Of a stretch of 64,000 nucleotides of DNA, positions 37,701 to 49,437 are shown one piece after another. Position 1 is the stretch's first letter, and every line of letters starts with the position of its first letter. This stretch comes from Ptiloglossa arizonensis (lineage: Eukaryota; Arthropoda; Insecta; Hymenoptera; Colletidae), in contig NW_027478539.1 of the NCBI RefSeq assembly GCF_051014685.1, positions 682,001 to 746,000 on the forward strand, in the 5' to 3' direction. A program made the translations under genes and the position numbers. Below the pieces are notes generated by a model. The model was not told the DNA's origin. It ran no database searches and worked only from the letters and a program-made list of their open reading frames with translations.

Positions 37701-40700
37701 TTCTTACTTCCAAACTGCCATATCTCGCGAACGGATTGACCAATCCGCAAAATTTCTGTTGCATCTGAAAGTAGAAACTCGCCCGATTACAACGGTAGGC
37801 GTACTTTTCCCCTACGCCGTTCTAGTTATTCGTTTCGAGCATCAGAACTGCGAAAATGTTGAGTTTCTCAAGCGTTTCTTAACTACAAACTGCCATATCT
37901 CGCGAACGGATTGACCAATCCGCAAAATTTCTGTTGCATCTGAAAGTAGAAACTCGCCCGATTACAGCGGTATGCGTACTTTCCCCCTAGACCGTTCTAG
38001 TTATGCTTGTCGAGCATCAGAACTGCGAAAATTTTGAGTTTCTCAAGCGTTTCTTACTTCCAAACTGCCATATCTCGCGAACGGATTGACCAATCCGCAA
38101 AATTTCTGTTGCATCTGAAAGTAGAAACTCGCCCGATTACAACGGTAGGTGTAGTTTTCCCCTAGGCCGTTCTAGTTATTCGTTTCGAGCATCAGAACTG
38201 CGAAAATTTTGAGTTTCTCAAGCGTTTCTTACCTCCAAACTGCCATATCTCGCGAACGGATTGACCAATCCGCAAAATTTCTGTTGCATCTGAAGGTAGA
38301 AACTCGCCCGATTACAACGGTATGCGTACGTTTCCCCAAGTCCGTTCTAGTTATTCGTTTCGAGCATTAGAACTGCGAAAATTTTGAGTTTCTCAAGCGT
38401 TTCTTACCTCCAAACTGCCATATCTCGCGAACGGATTGACTAATCCGCAAAATTTCTGTTGCATCTGAAAGTAGAAACTCGCCCGATTACAACGGTATGC
38501 GTACTTTTCCCCTACGCCGTTCTAGTTATTCGTTTCGAGCATCAGAACTGCGAAAATGTTGAGTTTCTCAAGCGTTTCTTACCTACAAACTGCCATATCT
38601 CGCGAACGGATTGACCAATCCGCAAAATTTCTGTTGCATCTGAAAGTAGAAACTCGCCCGATTACAGCGGTATGCGTACTTTCCCCCTAGACCGTTCTAG
38701 TTATGCTTGTCGAGCATCAGAACTGCGAAAATTTTGAGTTTCTCAAGCGTTTCTTACTTCCAAACTGCCATATCTCGCGAACGGATTGACCAATCCGCAA
38801 AATTTCTGTTGCATCTGAAAGTAGAAACTCGCCCGATTACAACGGTAGGTGTAGTTTTCCCCTAGGCCGTTCTAGTTATTCGTTTCGAGCATCAGAACTG
38901 CGAAAATTTTGAGTTTCTCAAGCGTTTCTTACCTCCAAACTGCCATATCTCGCGAAAGGAATGACCAATCCGCAAAATTTCTGTTGCATCTGAAAGTAGA
39001 AACTCGCCCGATTACAACAGTATGCGTACTTTTCCCCTAGGCCGTTCTAGTTATTCGTTTCGAGCATCAGAACTGCGAAAATTTTGAGTTTCTCAAGCGT
39101 TTCTTACCTCCAAACTGCCATATCTCGCGAACGGATTGACCAATCCGCAAAATTTCTGTTGCATCTGAAAGTAGAAACTCGCCCGATTACAACGGTTTGC
39201 GTACTTTTCCCCTAGACCGTTCTAGTTATGCTTGTCGAGCATCAGAACTGCGAAAATTTTGAGTTTCTCAAGCGTTTCTTACTTCCAAACTGCCATATCT
39301 CGCGAACGGATTGACCAATCCGCAAAATTTCTGTTGCATCTGAAAGTAGAAACTCGCCCGATTACAACGGTAGGCGTACTTTTCCCCTACGCCGTTCTAG
39401 TTATTCGTTTCGAGCATCAGAACTGCGAAAATGTTGAGTTTCTCAAGCGTTTCTTAACTACAAACTGCCATATCTCGCGAACGGATTGACCAATCCGCAA
39501 AATTTCTGTTGCATCTGAAAGTAGAAACTCGCCCGATTACAGCGGTATGCGTACTTTCCCCCTAGACCGTTCTAGTTATGCTTGTCGAGCATCAGAACTG
39601 CGAAAATTTTGAGTTTCTCAAGCGTTTCTTACTTCCAAACTGCCATATCTCGCGAACGGATTGACCAATCCGCAAAATTTCTGTTGCATCTGAAAGTAGA
39701 AACTCGCCCGATTACAACGGTAGGTGTAGTTTTCCCCTAGGCCGTTCTAGTTATTCGTTTCGAGCATCAGAACTGCGAAAATTTTGAGTTTCTCAAGCGT
39801 TTCTTACCTCCAAACTGCCATATCTCGCGAAAGGAATGACCAATCCGCAAAATTTCTGTTGCATCTGAAAGTAGAAACTCGCCCGATTACAACGGTATGC
39901 GTACTTTTCCCCTAGGCCATTCTAGTTATTCGTTTCGAGCATCAGAACTGCGAAAATTTTGAGTTTCTCAAGCGTTTCTTACTTCCAAACTGCCATATCT
40001 CGCGAACGGATTGACCAATCCGCAAAATTTCTGTTGCATCTGAAAGTAGAAATTCGCCCGATTACAACGGTATGCGTACTTTTCCCCTAGAACGTTCTGG
40101 TTATGCTTGTCGAGCATCAGAACGGCTAAAATTTTGAGTTTCTCAAGCGTTTCTTACCTCCAAACTGCCATATCTCGCGAACGGATTGACCAATCCGTAA
40201 AATTTCTGTTGCATCTGAAAGTAGAAACTCGCCCGATTACAACGGTATGCGTACTTTTCCCCTAGGCCGTTCTAGTTATTCGTTTCGAGCATCAGAACTG
40301 CGAAAATTTTGAGTTTCTCAAGCGTTTCTTACCTCCAAACTGCCATATCTCGCGAACGGATTGACCAATCCGCAAAATTTCTGTTGCATCTGAAAGTAGA
40401 AACTCGCCCGATTACAACGGTAGGTGTAGTTTTCGCCTAGGCCGTTCTAGTTATTCGTTTCGAGCATCAGAACTGCGAAAATTTTGAGTTTCTCAAGCGT
40501 TTCTTACCTCCAAACTGCCATATCTCGCGAACGGATTGACTAATCCGCAAAATTTCTGTTGCATCTGAAAGTAGAAACTCGCCCGATTACAACGGTATGC
40601 GTACTTTTCCCCTACGCCGTTCTAGTTATTCGTTTCGAGCATCAGAACTGCGAAAATGTTGAGTTTCTCAAGCGTTTCTTACCTACAAACTGCCATATCT

Positions 40701-43700
40701 CGCGAACGGATTGACCAATCCGCAAAATTTCTGTTGCATCTGAAAGTAGAAACTCGCCCGATTACAGCGGTATGCGTACTTTCCCCCTAGACCGTTCTAG
40801 TTATGCTTGTCGAGCATCAGAACTGCGAAAATTTTGAGTTTCTCAAGCGTTTCTTACTTCCAAACTGCCATATCTCGCGAACGGATTGACCAATCCGCAA
40901 AATTTCTGTTGCATCTGAAAGTAGAAACTCGCCCGATTACAACGGTAGGTGTAGTTTTCCCCTAGGCCGTTCTAGTTATTCGTTTCGAGCATCAGAACTG
41001 CGAAAATTTTGAGTTTCTCAAGCGTTTCTTACCTCCAAACTGCCATATCTCGCGAAAGGAATGACCAATCCGCAAAATTTCTGTTGCATCTGAAAGTAGA
41101 AACTCGCCCGATTACAACAGTATGCGTACTTTTCCCCTAGGCCGTTCTAGTTATTCGTTTCGAGCATCAGAACTGCGAAAATTTTGAGTTTCTCAAGCGT
41201 TTCTTACCTCCAAACTGCCATATCTCGCGAACGGATTGACCAATCCGCAAAATTTCTGTTGCATCTGAAAGTAGAAACTCGCCCGATTACAACGGTTTGC
41301 GTACTTTTCCCCTAGACCGTTCTAGTTATGCTTGTCGAGCATCAGAACTGCGAAAATTTTGAGTTTCTCAAGCGTTTCTTACTTCCAAACTGCCATATCT
41401 CGCGAACGGATTGACCAATCCGCAAAATTTCTGTTGCATCTGAAAGTAGAAACTCGCCCGATTACAACGGTAGGCGTACTTTTCCCCTACGCCGTTCTAG
41501 TTATTCGTTTCGAGCATCAGAACTGCGAAAATGTTGAGTTTCTCAAGCGTTTCTTAACTACAAACTGCCATATCTCGCGAACGGATTGACCAATCCGCAA
41601 AATTTCTGTTGCATCTGAAAGTAGAAACTCGCCCGATTACAGCGGTATGCGTACTTTCCCCCTAGACCGTTCTAGTTATGCTTGTCGAGCATCAGAACTG
41701 CGAAAATTTTGAGTTTCTCAAGCGTTTCTTACTTCCAAACTGCCATATCTCGCGAACGGATTGACCAATCCGCAAAATTTCTGTTGCATCTGAAAGTAGA
41801 AACTCGCCCGATTACAACGGTAGGTGTAGTTTTCCCCTAGGCCGTTCTAGTTATTCGTTTCGAGCATCAGAACTGCGAAAATTTTGAGTTTCTCAAGCGT
41901 TTCTTACCTCCAAACTGCCATATCTCGCGAAAGGAATGACCAATCCGCAAAATTTCTGTTGCATCTGAAAGTAGAAACTCGCCCGATTACAACGGTATGC
42001 GTACTTTTCCCCTAGGCCATTCTAGTTATTCGTTTCGAGCATCAGAACTGCGAAAATTTTGAGTTTCTCAAGCGTTTCTTACTTCCAAACTGCCATATCT
42101 CGCGAACGGATTGACCAATCCGCAAAATTTCTGTTGCATCTGAAAGTAGAAATTCGCCCGATTACAACGGTATGCGTACTTTTCCCCTAGAACGTTCTGG
42201 TTATGCTTGTCGAGCATCAGAACGGCTAAAATTTTGAGTTTCTCAAGCGTTTCTTACCTCCAAACTGCCATATCTCGCGAACGGATTGACCAATCCGTAA
42301 AATTTCTGTTGCATCTGAAAGTAGAAACTCGCCCGATTACAACGGTATGCGTACTTTTCCCCTAGGCCGTTCTAGTTATTCGTTTCGAGCATCAGAACTG
42401 CGAAAATTTTGAGTTTCTCAAGCGTTTCTTACCTCCAAACTGCCATATCTCGCGAACGGATTGACCAATCCGCAAAATTTCTGTTGCATCTGAAAGTAGA
42501 AACTCGCCCGATTACAACGGTAGGTGTAGTTTTCGCCTAGGCCGTTCTAGTTATTCGTTTCGAGCATCAGAACTGCGAAAATTTTGAGTTTCTCAAGCGT
42601 TTCTTACCTCCAAACTGCCATATCTCGCGAAAGGAATGACCAATCCGCAAAATTTCTGTTGCATCTGAAAGTAGAAACTCGCCCGATTACAACAGTATGC
42701 GTACTTTTCCCCTAGGCCGTTCTAGTTATTCGTTTCGAGCATCAGAACTGCGAAAATTTTGAGTTTCTCAAGCGTTTCTTACCTCCAAACTGCCATATCT
42801 CGCGAACGGATTGACCAATCCGCAAAATTTCTGTTGCATCTGAAAGTAGAAACTCGCCCGATTACAACGGTTTGCGTACTTTTCCCCTAGACCGTTCTAG
42901 TTATGCTTGTCGAGCATCAGAACTGCGAAAATTTTGAGTTTCTCAAGCGTTTCTTACTTCCAAACTGCCATATCTCGCGAACGGATTGACCAATCCGCAA
43001 AATTTCTGTTGCATCTGAAAGTAGAAACTCGCCCGATTACAACGGTAGGCGTACTTTTCCCCTACGCCGTTCTAGTTATTCGTTTCGAGCATCAGAACTG
43101 CGAAAATTTTGAGTTTCTCAAGCGTTTCTTACCTCCAAACTGCCATATCTCGCGAAAGGAATGACCAATCCGCAAAATTTCTGTTGCATCTGAAAGTAGA
43201 AACTCGCCCGATTACAACAGTATGCGTACTTTTCCCCTAGGCCGTTCTAGTTATTCGTTTCGAGCATCAGAACTGCGAAAATTTTGAGTTTCTCAAGCGT
43301 TTCTTACCTCCAAACTGCCATATCTCGCGAACGGATTGACCAATCCGCAAAATTTCTGTTGCATCTGAAAGTAGAAACTCGCCCGATTACAACGGTTTGC
43401 GTACTTTTCCCCTAGACCGTTCTAGTTATGCTTGTCGAGCATCAGAACTGCGAAAATTTTGAGTTTCTCAAGCGTTTCTTACTTCCAAACTGCCATATCT
43501 CGCGAACGGATTGACCAATCCGCAAAATTTCTGTTGCATCTGAAAGTAGAAACTCGCCCGATTACAACGGTAGGCGTACTTTTCCCCTACGCCGTTCTAG
43601 TTATTCGTTTCGAGCATCAGAACTGCGAAAATGTTGAGTTTCTCAAGCGTTTCTTAACTACAAACTGCCATATCTCGCGAACGGATTGACCAATCCGCAA

Positions 43701-46114
43701 AATTTCTGTTGCATCTGAAAGTAGAAACTCGCCCGATTACAGCGGTATGCGTACTTTCCCCCTAGACCGTTCTAGTTATGCTTGTCGAGCATCAGAACTG
43801 CGAAAATTTTGAGTTTCTCAAGCGTTTCTTACTTCCAAACTGCCATATCTCGCGAACGGATTGACCAATCCGCAAAATTTCTGTTGCATCTGAAAGTAGA
43901 AACTCGCCCGATTACAACGGTAGGTGTAGTTTTCCCCTAGGCCGTTCTAGTTATTCGTTTCGAGCATCAGAACTGCGAAAATTTTGAGTTTCTCAAGCGT
44001 TTCTTACCTCCAAACTGCCATATCTCGCGAAAGGAATGACCAATCCGCAAAATTTCTGTTGCATCTGAAAGTAGAAACTCGCCCGATTACAACGGTATGC
44101 GTACTTTTCCCCTAGGCCATTCTAGTTATTCGTTTCGAGCATCAGAACTGCGAAAATTTTGAGTTTCTCAAGCGTTTCTTACTTCCAAACTGCCATATCT
44201 CGCGAACGGATTGACCAATCCGCAAAATTTCTGTTGCATCTGAAAGTAGAAATTCGCCCGATTACAACGGTATGCGTACTTTTCCCCTAGAACGTTCTGG
44301 TTATGCTTGTCGAGCATCAGAACGGCTAAAATTTTGAGTTTCTCAAGCGTTTCTTACCTCCAAACTGCCATATCTCGCGAACGGATTGACCAATCCGTAA
44401 AATTTCTGTTGCATCTGAAAGTAGAAACTCGCCCGATTACAACGGTATGCGTACTTTTCCCCTAGGCCGTTCTAGTTATTCGTTTCGAGCATCAGAACTG
44501 CGAAAATTTTGAGTTTCTCAAGCGTTTCTTACCTCCAAACTGCCATATCTCGCGAACGGATTGACCAATCCGCAAAATTTCTGTTGCATCTGAAAGTAGA
44601 AACTCGCCCGATTACAACGGTAGGTGTAGTTTTCCCCTAGGCCGTTCTAGTTATTCGTTTCGAGCATCAGAACTGCGAAAATTTTGAGTTTCTCAAGCGT
44701 TTCTTACCTCCAAACTGCCATATCTCGCGAAAGGAATGACCAATCCGCAAAATTTCTGTTGCATCTGAAAGTAGAAACTCGCTCGATTACAACGGTATGC
44801 GTACGTTTCCCCAAGTCCGTTCTAGTTATTCGTTTCGAGCATTAGAACTGCGAAAATTTTGAGTTTCTCAAGCGTTTCTTACCTCCAAACTGCCATATCT
44901 CGCGAACGGATTGACCAATCCGTAAAATTTCTGTTGCATCTGAAAGTAGAAACTCGCCCGATTACAACGGTATGCGTACTTTTCCCCTAGGCCGTTCTAG
45001 TTATTCGTTTCGAGCATCAGAACTGCGAAAATTTTGAGTTTCTCAAGCGTTTCTTACCTCCAAACTGCCATATCTCGCGAACGGATTGACCAATCCGCAA
45101 AATTTCTGTTGCATCTGAAAGTAGAAACTCGCCCGATTACAACGGTATGCGTAGTTTTCCCCTAGGCCGTTCTAGTTATTCGTTTCGAGCATCAGAACTG
45201 CGAAAATGTTGAGTTTCTCAAGCGTTTCTTACATACAAACTGCCATATCTCGCGAACGGATTGACCAATCCGCAAAATTTCTGTTGCATCTGAAAGTAGA
45301 AACTCGCCCGATTACAACGGTAGGTGTAGTTTTCCCCTAGGCCGTTCTAGTTATTCGTTTCGAGCATCAGAACTGCGAAAATTTTGAGTTTCTCAAGCGT
45401 TTCTTCCTTCCAAACTGCCATATCTCGCGAACGGATTGACCAATCCGCAAAATTTCTGTTGCATCTGAAAGTAGAAACTCGCCCGATTACAACGGTAGGT
45501 GTAGTTTTCCCCTAGGCCGTTCTAGTTATTCGTTTCGAGCATCAGAACTGCGAAAATTTTGAGTTTCTCAAGCGTTTCTTACCTCCAAACTGCCATATCT
45601 CGCGAACGGATTGACCAATCCGCAAAATTTCTGTTGCATCTGAAGGTAGAAACTCGCCCGATTACAACGGTATGCGTACGTTTCCCCAAGTCCGTTCTAG
45701 TTATTCCTTTCGAGCATTAGAACTGCGAAAATTTTGAGTTTCTCAAGCGTTTCTTACCTCCAAACTGCCATATCTCGCGAACGGATTGACCAATCCGCAA
45801 AATTTCTGTTGCATCTGAAAGTAGAAACTCGCCCGATTACAACGGTATGCGTACTTTTCCCCTAGGCCGTTCTAGTTATTCGTTTCGAGCATCAGAACTG
45901 CGAAAATGTTGAGTTTCTCAAGCGTTTCTTACCTACAAACTGCCATATCTCGCGAACGGATTGACCAATCCGCAAAATTTCTGTTGCATCTGAAAGTAGA
46001 ATCTCGCCCGATTACAGCGGTATGCGTACTTTTCCCCTAGACCGTTCTAGTTATGCTTGTCGAGCATCAGAACTGCGAAAATTTTGAGTTTCTCAAGCGT
46101 TTCTTACTTCCAAA
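34740..46114 (+). repeat. Expanded 9-mer/12-mer HOR block (1575 and 2100 bp)
   Basis: A run of ACAACAGT, GGTTTGCG, GGTAGGCGTAC/CTACGCC/AACTAC, ACAGCGG/TTTCCCCC and GGTAGGTG monomers restarts at 35790, 37365, 38940, 41040 and 43140, with a truncated start at 42615. Spacings are 1575, 1575, 2100, 1575 and 525. The private TTTTCGCCTAGG at 40340 and 42440 is also 2100 apart. The CTAGGCCATT marker recurs at 36665, 39815, 41915 and 44015. The counterpart at 3426-7625 has far fewer monomers, so the block was amplified. Confidence 0.9.
42965..43139 (+). repeat. Chimeric monomer creating a 3-mer jump in the 12-mer block
   Basis: The first part is the GGTAGGCGTAC/CTACGCC type, but the 3' end has AATTTTGAG and ACCTCC and leads directly into another AAAGGAATG/ACAACAGT monomer (43140). 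Elsewhere this type ends AATGTTGAG, AACTAC and leads to ACAGCGG. It marks an unequal exchange that repeated a 525-bp run (42615-43139). Confidence 0.75.
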
Positions 46115-47338
46115 CTGCCATATCTCGCGAACGGATTGACCAATCCGCAAAATTTCTGTTGCATCGGAAAGTAGAAACTCGCCCGATTACAACGGTATGC
46201 GTACTTTTCCCCTAGAACGTTCTGGTTATGCTTGTCGAGCATCAGAACTGCTAAAATTTTGAGTTTCTCAAGCGTTTCTTACCTCCAAACTGCCATATCT
46301 CGCGAACGGATTGACCAATCCGTAAAATTTCTGTTGCATCTGAAAGTAGAAACTCGCCCGATTACAACGGTTTGCGTACTTTTCCCCTAGGCCGTTCTAG
46401 TTATTCGTTTCGAGCATCAGAACTGCGAAAATGTTGAGTTTCTCAAGCGTTTCTTACCTTCAAACTGCCATATCTCGCGAACGGATTGACCAATCCGCAA
46501 AATTTCTGTTGCATCTGAAAGTAGAAATTCGCCCGATTACAACGGTATGCGTACTTTTCCCCTAGACCGTTCTAGTTATGCTTGTCGAGCATCAGAACTG
46601 CGAAAATTTTGAGTTTCTCAAGCGTTTCTTACCTCCAAACTGCCATATCTCGCGAACGGATTGACCAATCCGCAAAATTTCTGTTGCATCTGAAAGTAGA
46701 AACTCGCCCGATTACAACGGTAGGTGTAGTGTTCCCCTAGGCCGTTCTGGTTATTCGTTTCGAGTATCAGAACTGTGATAATTTTGAATTTCTCGACCGT
46801 TTCTTGCCTCCAAACTGCCATATCTCGCGAACGGATTGACCAATCCGCAAAATTTCTGTTGCATCTGAAAGTAGAAAGTCGCCCGATTACAACGGTATGC
46901 GTACTTTTCCCCTAGACCGTTCTAGTTATGCTTGTCGAGCATCAGAACTGCGAAAATTTTGAGTTTCTCAAGCGTTTCTTACCTCCAAACTGCCATATCT
47001 CGCGAACGGATTGACTAATCCGCAAAATTTCTGTTGCATCTGAAAGTAGAAACTCGCCCGCTTACAACGGTATGCGTACTTTTCCCTAGGCCGTTCTAGT
47101 TATTCGTTTCGAGCATCAGAACTGCGAAAATTTTGAGTTTCTCAAGCGTTTCCTACCTCCAAACTGCCATATCTCGCGAACGGATTGACCAATCCGCAAA
47201 ATTTCTGTTGCATCTGAAAGTAGAAACTCGCTCGATTACAACGGTATGCGTACGTTTCCCCTAGTCCGTTCTAGTTATTCGTTTCGAGCATCAGAACTGC
47301 GAAAATTTTGAGTTTCTCAAGCGTTTCTTACCTCCAAA
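46115..47338 (+). repeat. Seven-monomer cassette, third complete copy (1224 bp)
   Basis: All seven types are in order. Its seventh monomer (47164) is modified: CTCGATT and CGTACG are followed by CCCCTAGTCC and GCATCAG instead of CCCCAAGTCC and GCATTAG. Its first monomer carries GCATCGGAAAG, a rare change also seen at 7148, linking it to the block upstream of the first cassette in superunit 1. Confidence 0.88.
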
Positions 47339-48213
47339 CTGCCATATCTCGCGAACGGATTGGCCAATCCGCAAAATTTCTGATGCATCTGAAAGTAGAA
47401 ATTCGCCCGATTACAACGGTATGCGTACTTTTCCCCTAGAACGTTCTGGTTATGCTTGTCGAGCATCAGAACGGCTAAAATTTTGAGTTTCTCAAGCGTT
47501 TCTTACCTCCAAACTGCCATATCTCGCGAACGGATTGACCAATCCGTAAAATTTCTGTTGCATCTGAAAGTAGAAACTCGCCCGATTACAACGGTTTGCG
47601 TACTTTTCCCCTAGGCCGTTCTAGTTATTCGTTTCGAGCATCAGAACTGTGAAAATGTTGAGTTTCTCAAGCGTTTCTTACCTTCAAACTGCCATATCTC
47701 GCGAACGGATTGACCAATCCGCAAAATTTCTGTTGCATCTGAAAGTAGAAATTCGCCCGATTACAACGGTATGCGTACTTTTCCCCTAGACCGTTCTAGT
47801 TATGCTTGTCGAGCATCAGAACTGCGAAAATTTTGAGTTTCTCAAGCGTTTCTTACTTCCAAACTGCCATATCTCGCGAACGGATTGACCAATCCGCAAA
47901 ATTTCTGTTGCATCTGAAAGTAGAAACTCGCCCGATTACAACGGTAGGTGTAGTTTTCCCCTAGGCCGTTCTAGTTATTCGTTTCGAGCATCAGAACTGC
48001 GAAAATTTTGAGTTTCTCAAGCGTTTCTTACCTCCAAACTGCCATATCTCGCGAAAGGAATGACCAATCCGCAAAATTTCTGTTGCATCTGAAAGTAGAA
48101 ACTCGCCCGATTACAACGGTATGCGTACTTTTCCCCTAGTCCGTTCTAGTTATTCGTTTCGAGCATCAGAACTGCGAAAATTTTGAGTTTCTCAAGCGTT
48201 TCTTACCTCCAAA
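47339..48213 (+). repeat. Partial cassette (monomers 1-3) and two linker monomers
   Basis: Monomers 47339, 47514 and 47689 are cassette types 1 to 3. The third ends ACTTCC and switches to GGTAGGTG (47864) and AAAGGAATG (48039) instead of continuing to type 4. A new cassette then starts at 48214. This is a truncated cassette between two complete ones. Confidence 0.82.
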
Positions 48214-49437
48214 CTGCCATATCTCGCGAACGGATTGGCCAATCCGCAAAATTTCTGATGCATCTGAAAGTAGAAATTCGCCCGATTACAACGGTATGCG
48301 TACTTTTCCCCTAGAACGTTCTGGTTATGCTTGTCGAGCATCAGAACTGCTAAAATTTTGAGTTTCTCAAGCGTTTCTTACCTCCAAACTGCCATATCTC
48401 GCGAACGGATTGACCAATCCGTAAAATTTCTGTTGCATCTGAAAGTAGAAACTCGCCCGATTACAACGGTTTGCGTACTTTTCCCCTAGGCCGTTCTAGT
48501 TATTCGTTTCGAGCATCAGAACTGCGAAAATGTTGAGTTTCTCAAGCGTTTCTTACCTTCAAACTGCCATATCTCGCGAACGGATTGACCAATCCGCAAA
48601 ATTTCTGTTGCATCTGAAAGTAGAAATTCGCCCGATTACAACGGTATGCGTACTTTTCCCCTAGACCGTTCTAGTTATATGCTTGTCGAGCATCAGAACT
48701 GCGAAAATTTTGAGTTTCTCAGCGTTTCTTACCTCCAAACTGCCATATCTCGCGAACGGATTGACCAATCCGCAAAATTTCTGTTGCATCTGAAAGTAGA
48801 AACTCGCCCGATTACAACGGTAGGTGTAGTGTTCCCCTAGGCCGTTCTGGTTATTCGTTTCGAGTATCAGAACTGTGATAATTTTGAATTTCTCGACCGT
48901 TTCTTGCCTCCAAACTGCCATATCTCGCGAACGGATTGACCAATCCGCAAATTTCTGTTGCATCTGAAAGTAGAAAGTCGCCCGATTACAACGGTATGCG
49001 TACTTTTCCCCTAGACCGTTCTAGTTATGCTTGTCGAGCATCAGAACTGCGAAAATTTTGAGTTTCTCAAGCGTTTCTTGCCTCCAAACTGCCATATCTC
49101 GCGAACGGATTGACTAATCCGCAAAATTTCTGTTGCATCTGAAAGTAGAAACTCGCCCGCTTACAACGGTATGCGTACTTTTCCCTAGGCCGTTCTAGTT
49201 ATTCGTTTCGAGCATCAGAACTGCGAAAATTTTGAGTTTCTCAAGCGTTTCCTACCTCCAAACTGCCATATCTCGCGAACGGATTGACCAATCCGCAAAA
49301 TTTCTGTTGCATCTGAAAGTAGAAACTCGCTCGATTACAACGGTATGCGTACGTTTCCCCAAGTCCGTTCTAGTTATTCGTTTCGAGCATTAGAACTGCG
49401 AAAATTTTGAGTTTCTCAAGCGTTTCTTACCTCCAAA
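48214..49437 (+). repeat. Seven-monomer cassette, fourth complete copy, with indels
   Basis: All seven types are in order and total 1224 bp, but lengths are 175, 175, 176, 175, 174, 174, 175. Monomer 48564 has TTATATGC (+2) and TCTCAGCG (-1), and monomer 48915 has CCGCAAATTTC (-1). These three small indels are found nowhere else in the window. Confidence 0.88.
48664..48955 (+). other. Cluster of three private indels
   Basis: Within about 290 bp there is a 2-bp AT gain (near 48676), loss of one A in CTCAAGCG (near 48720) and loss of one A in GCAAAATTT (near 48950). All other length changes in the window belong to three inherited classes present in 4 to 11 copies each. The pattern suggests local sequence or consensus error, or a young degenerate spot. 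Confidence 0.7.
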
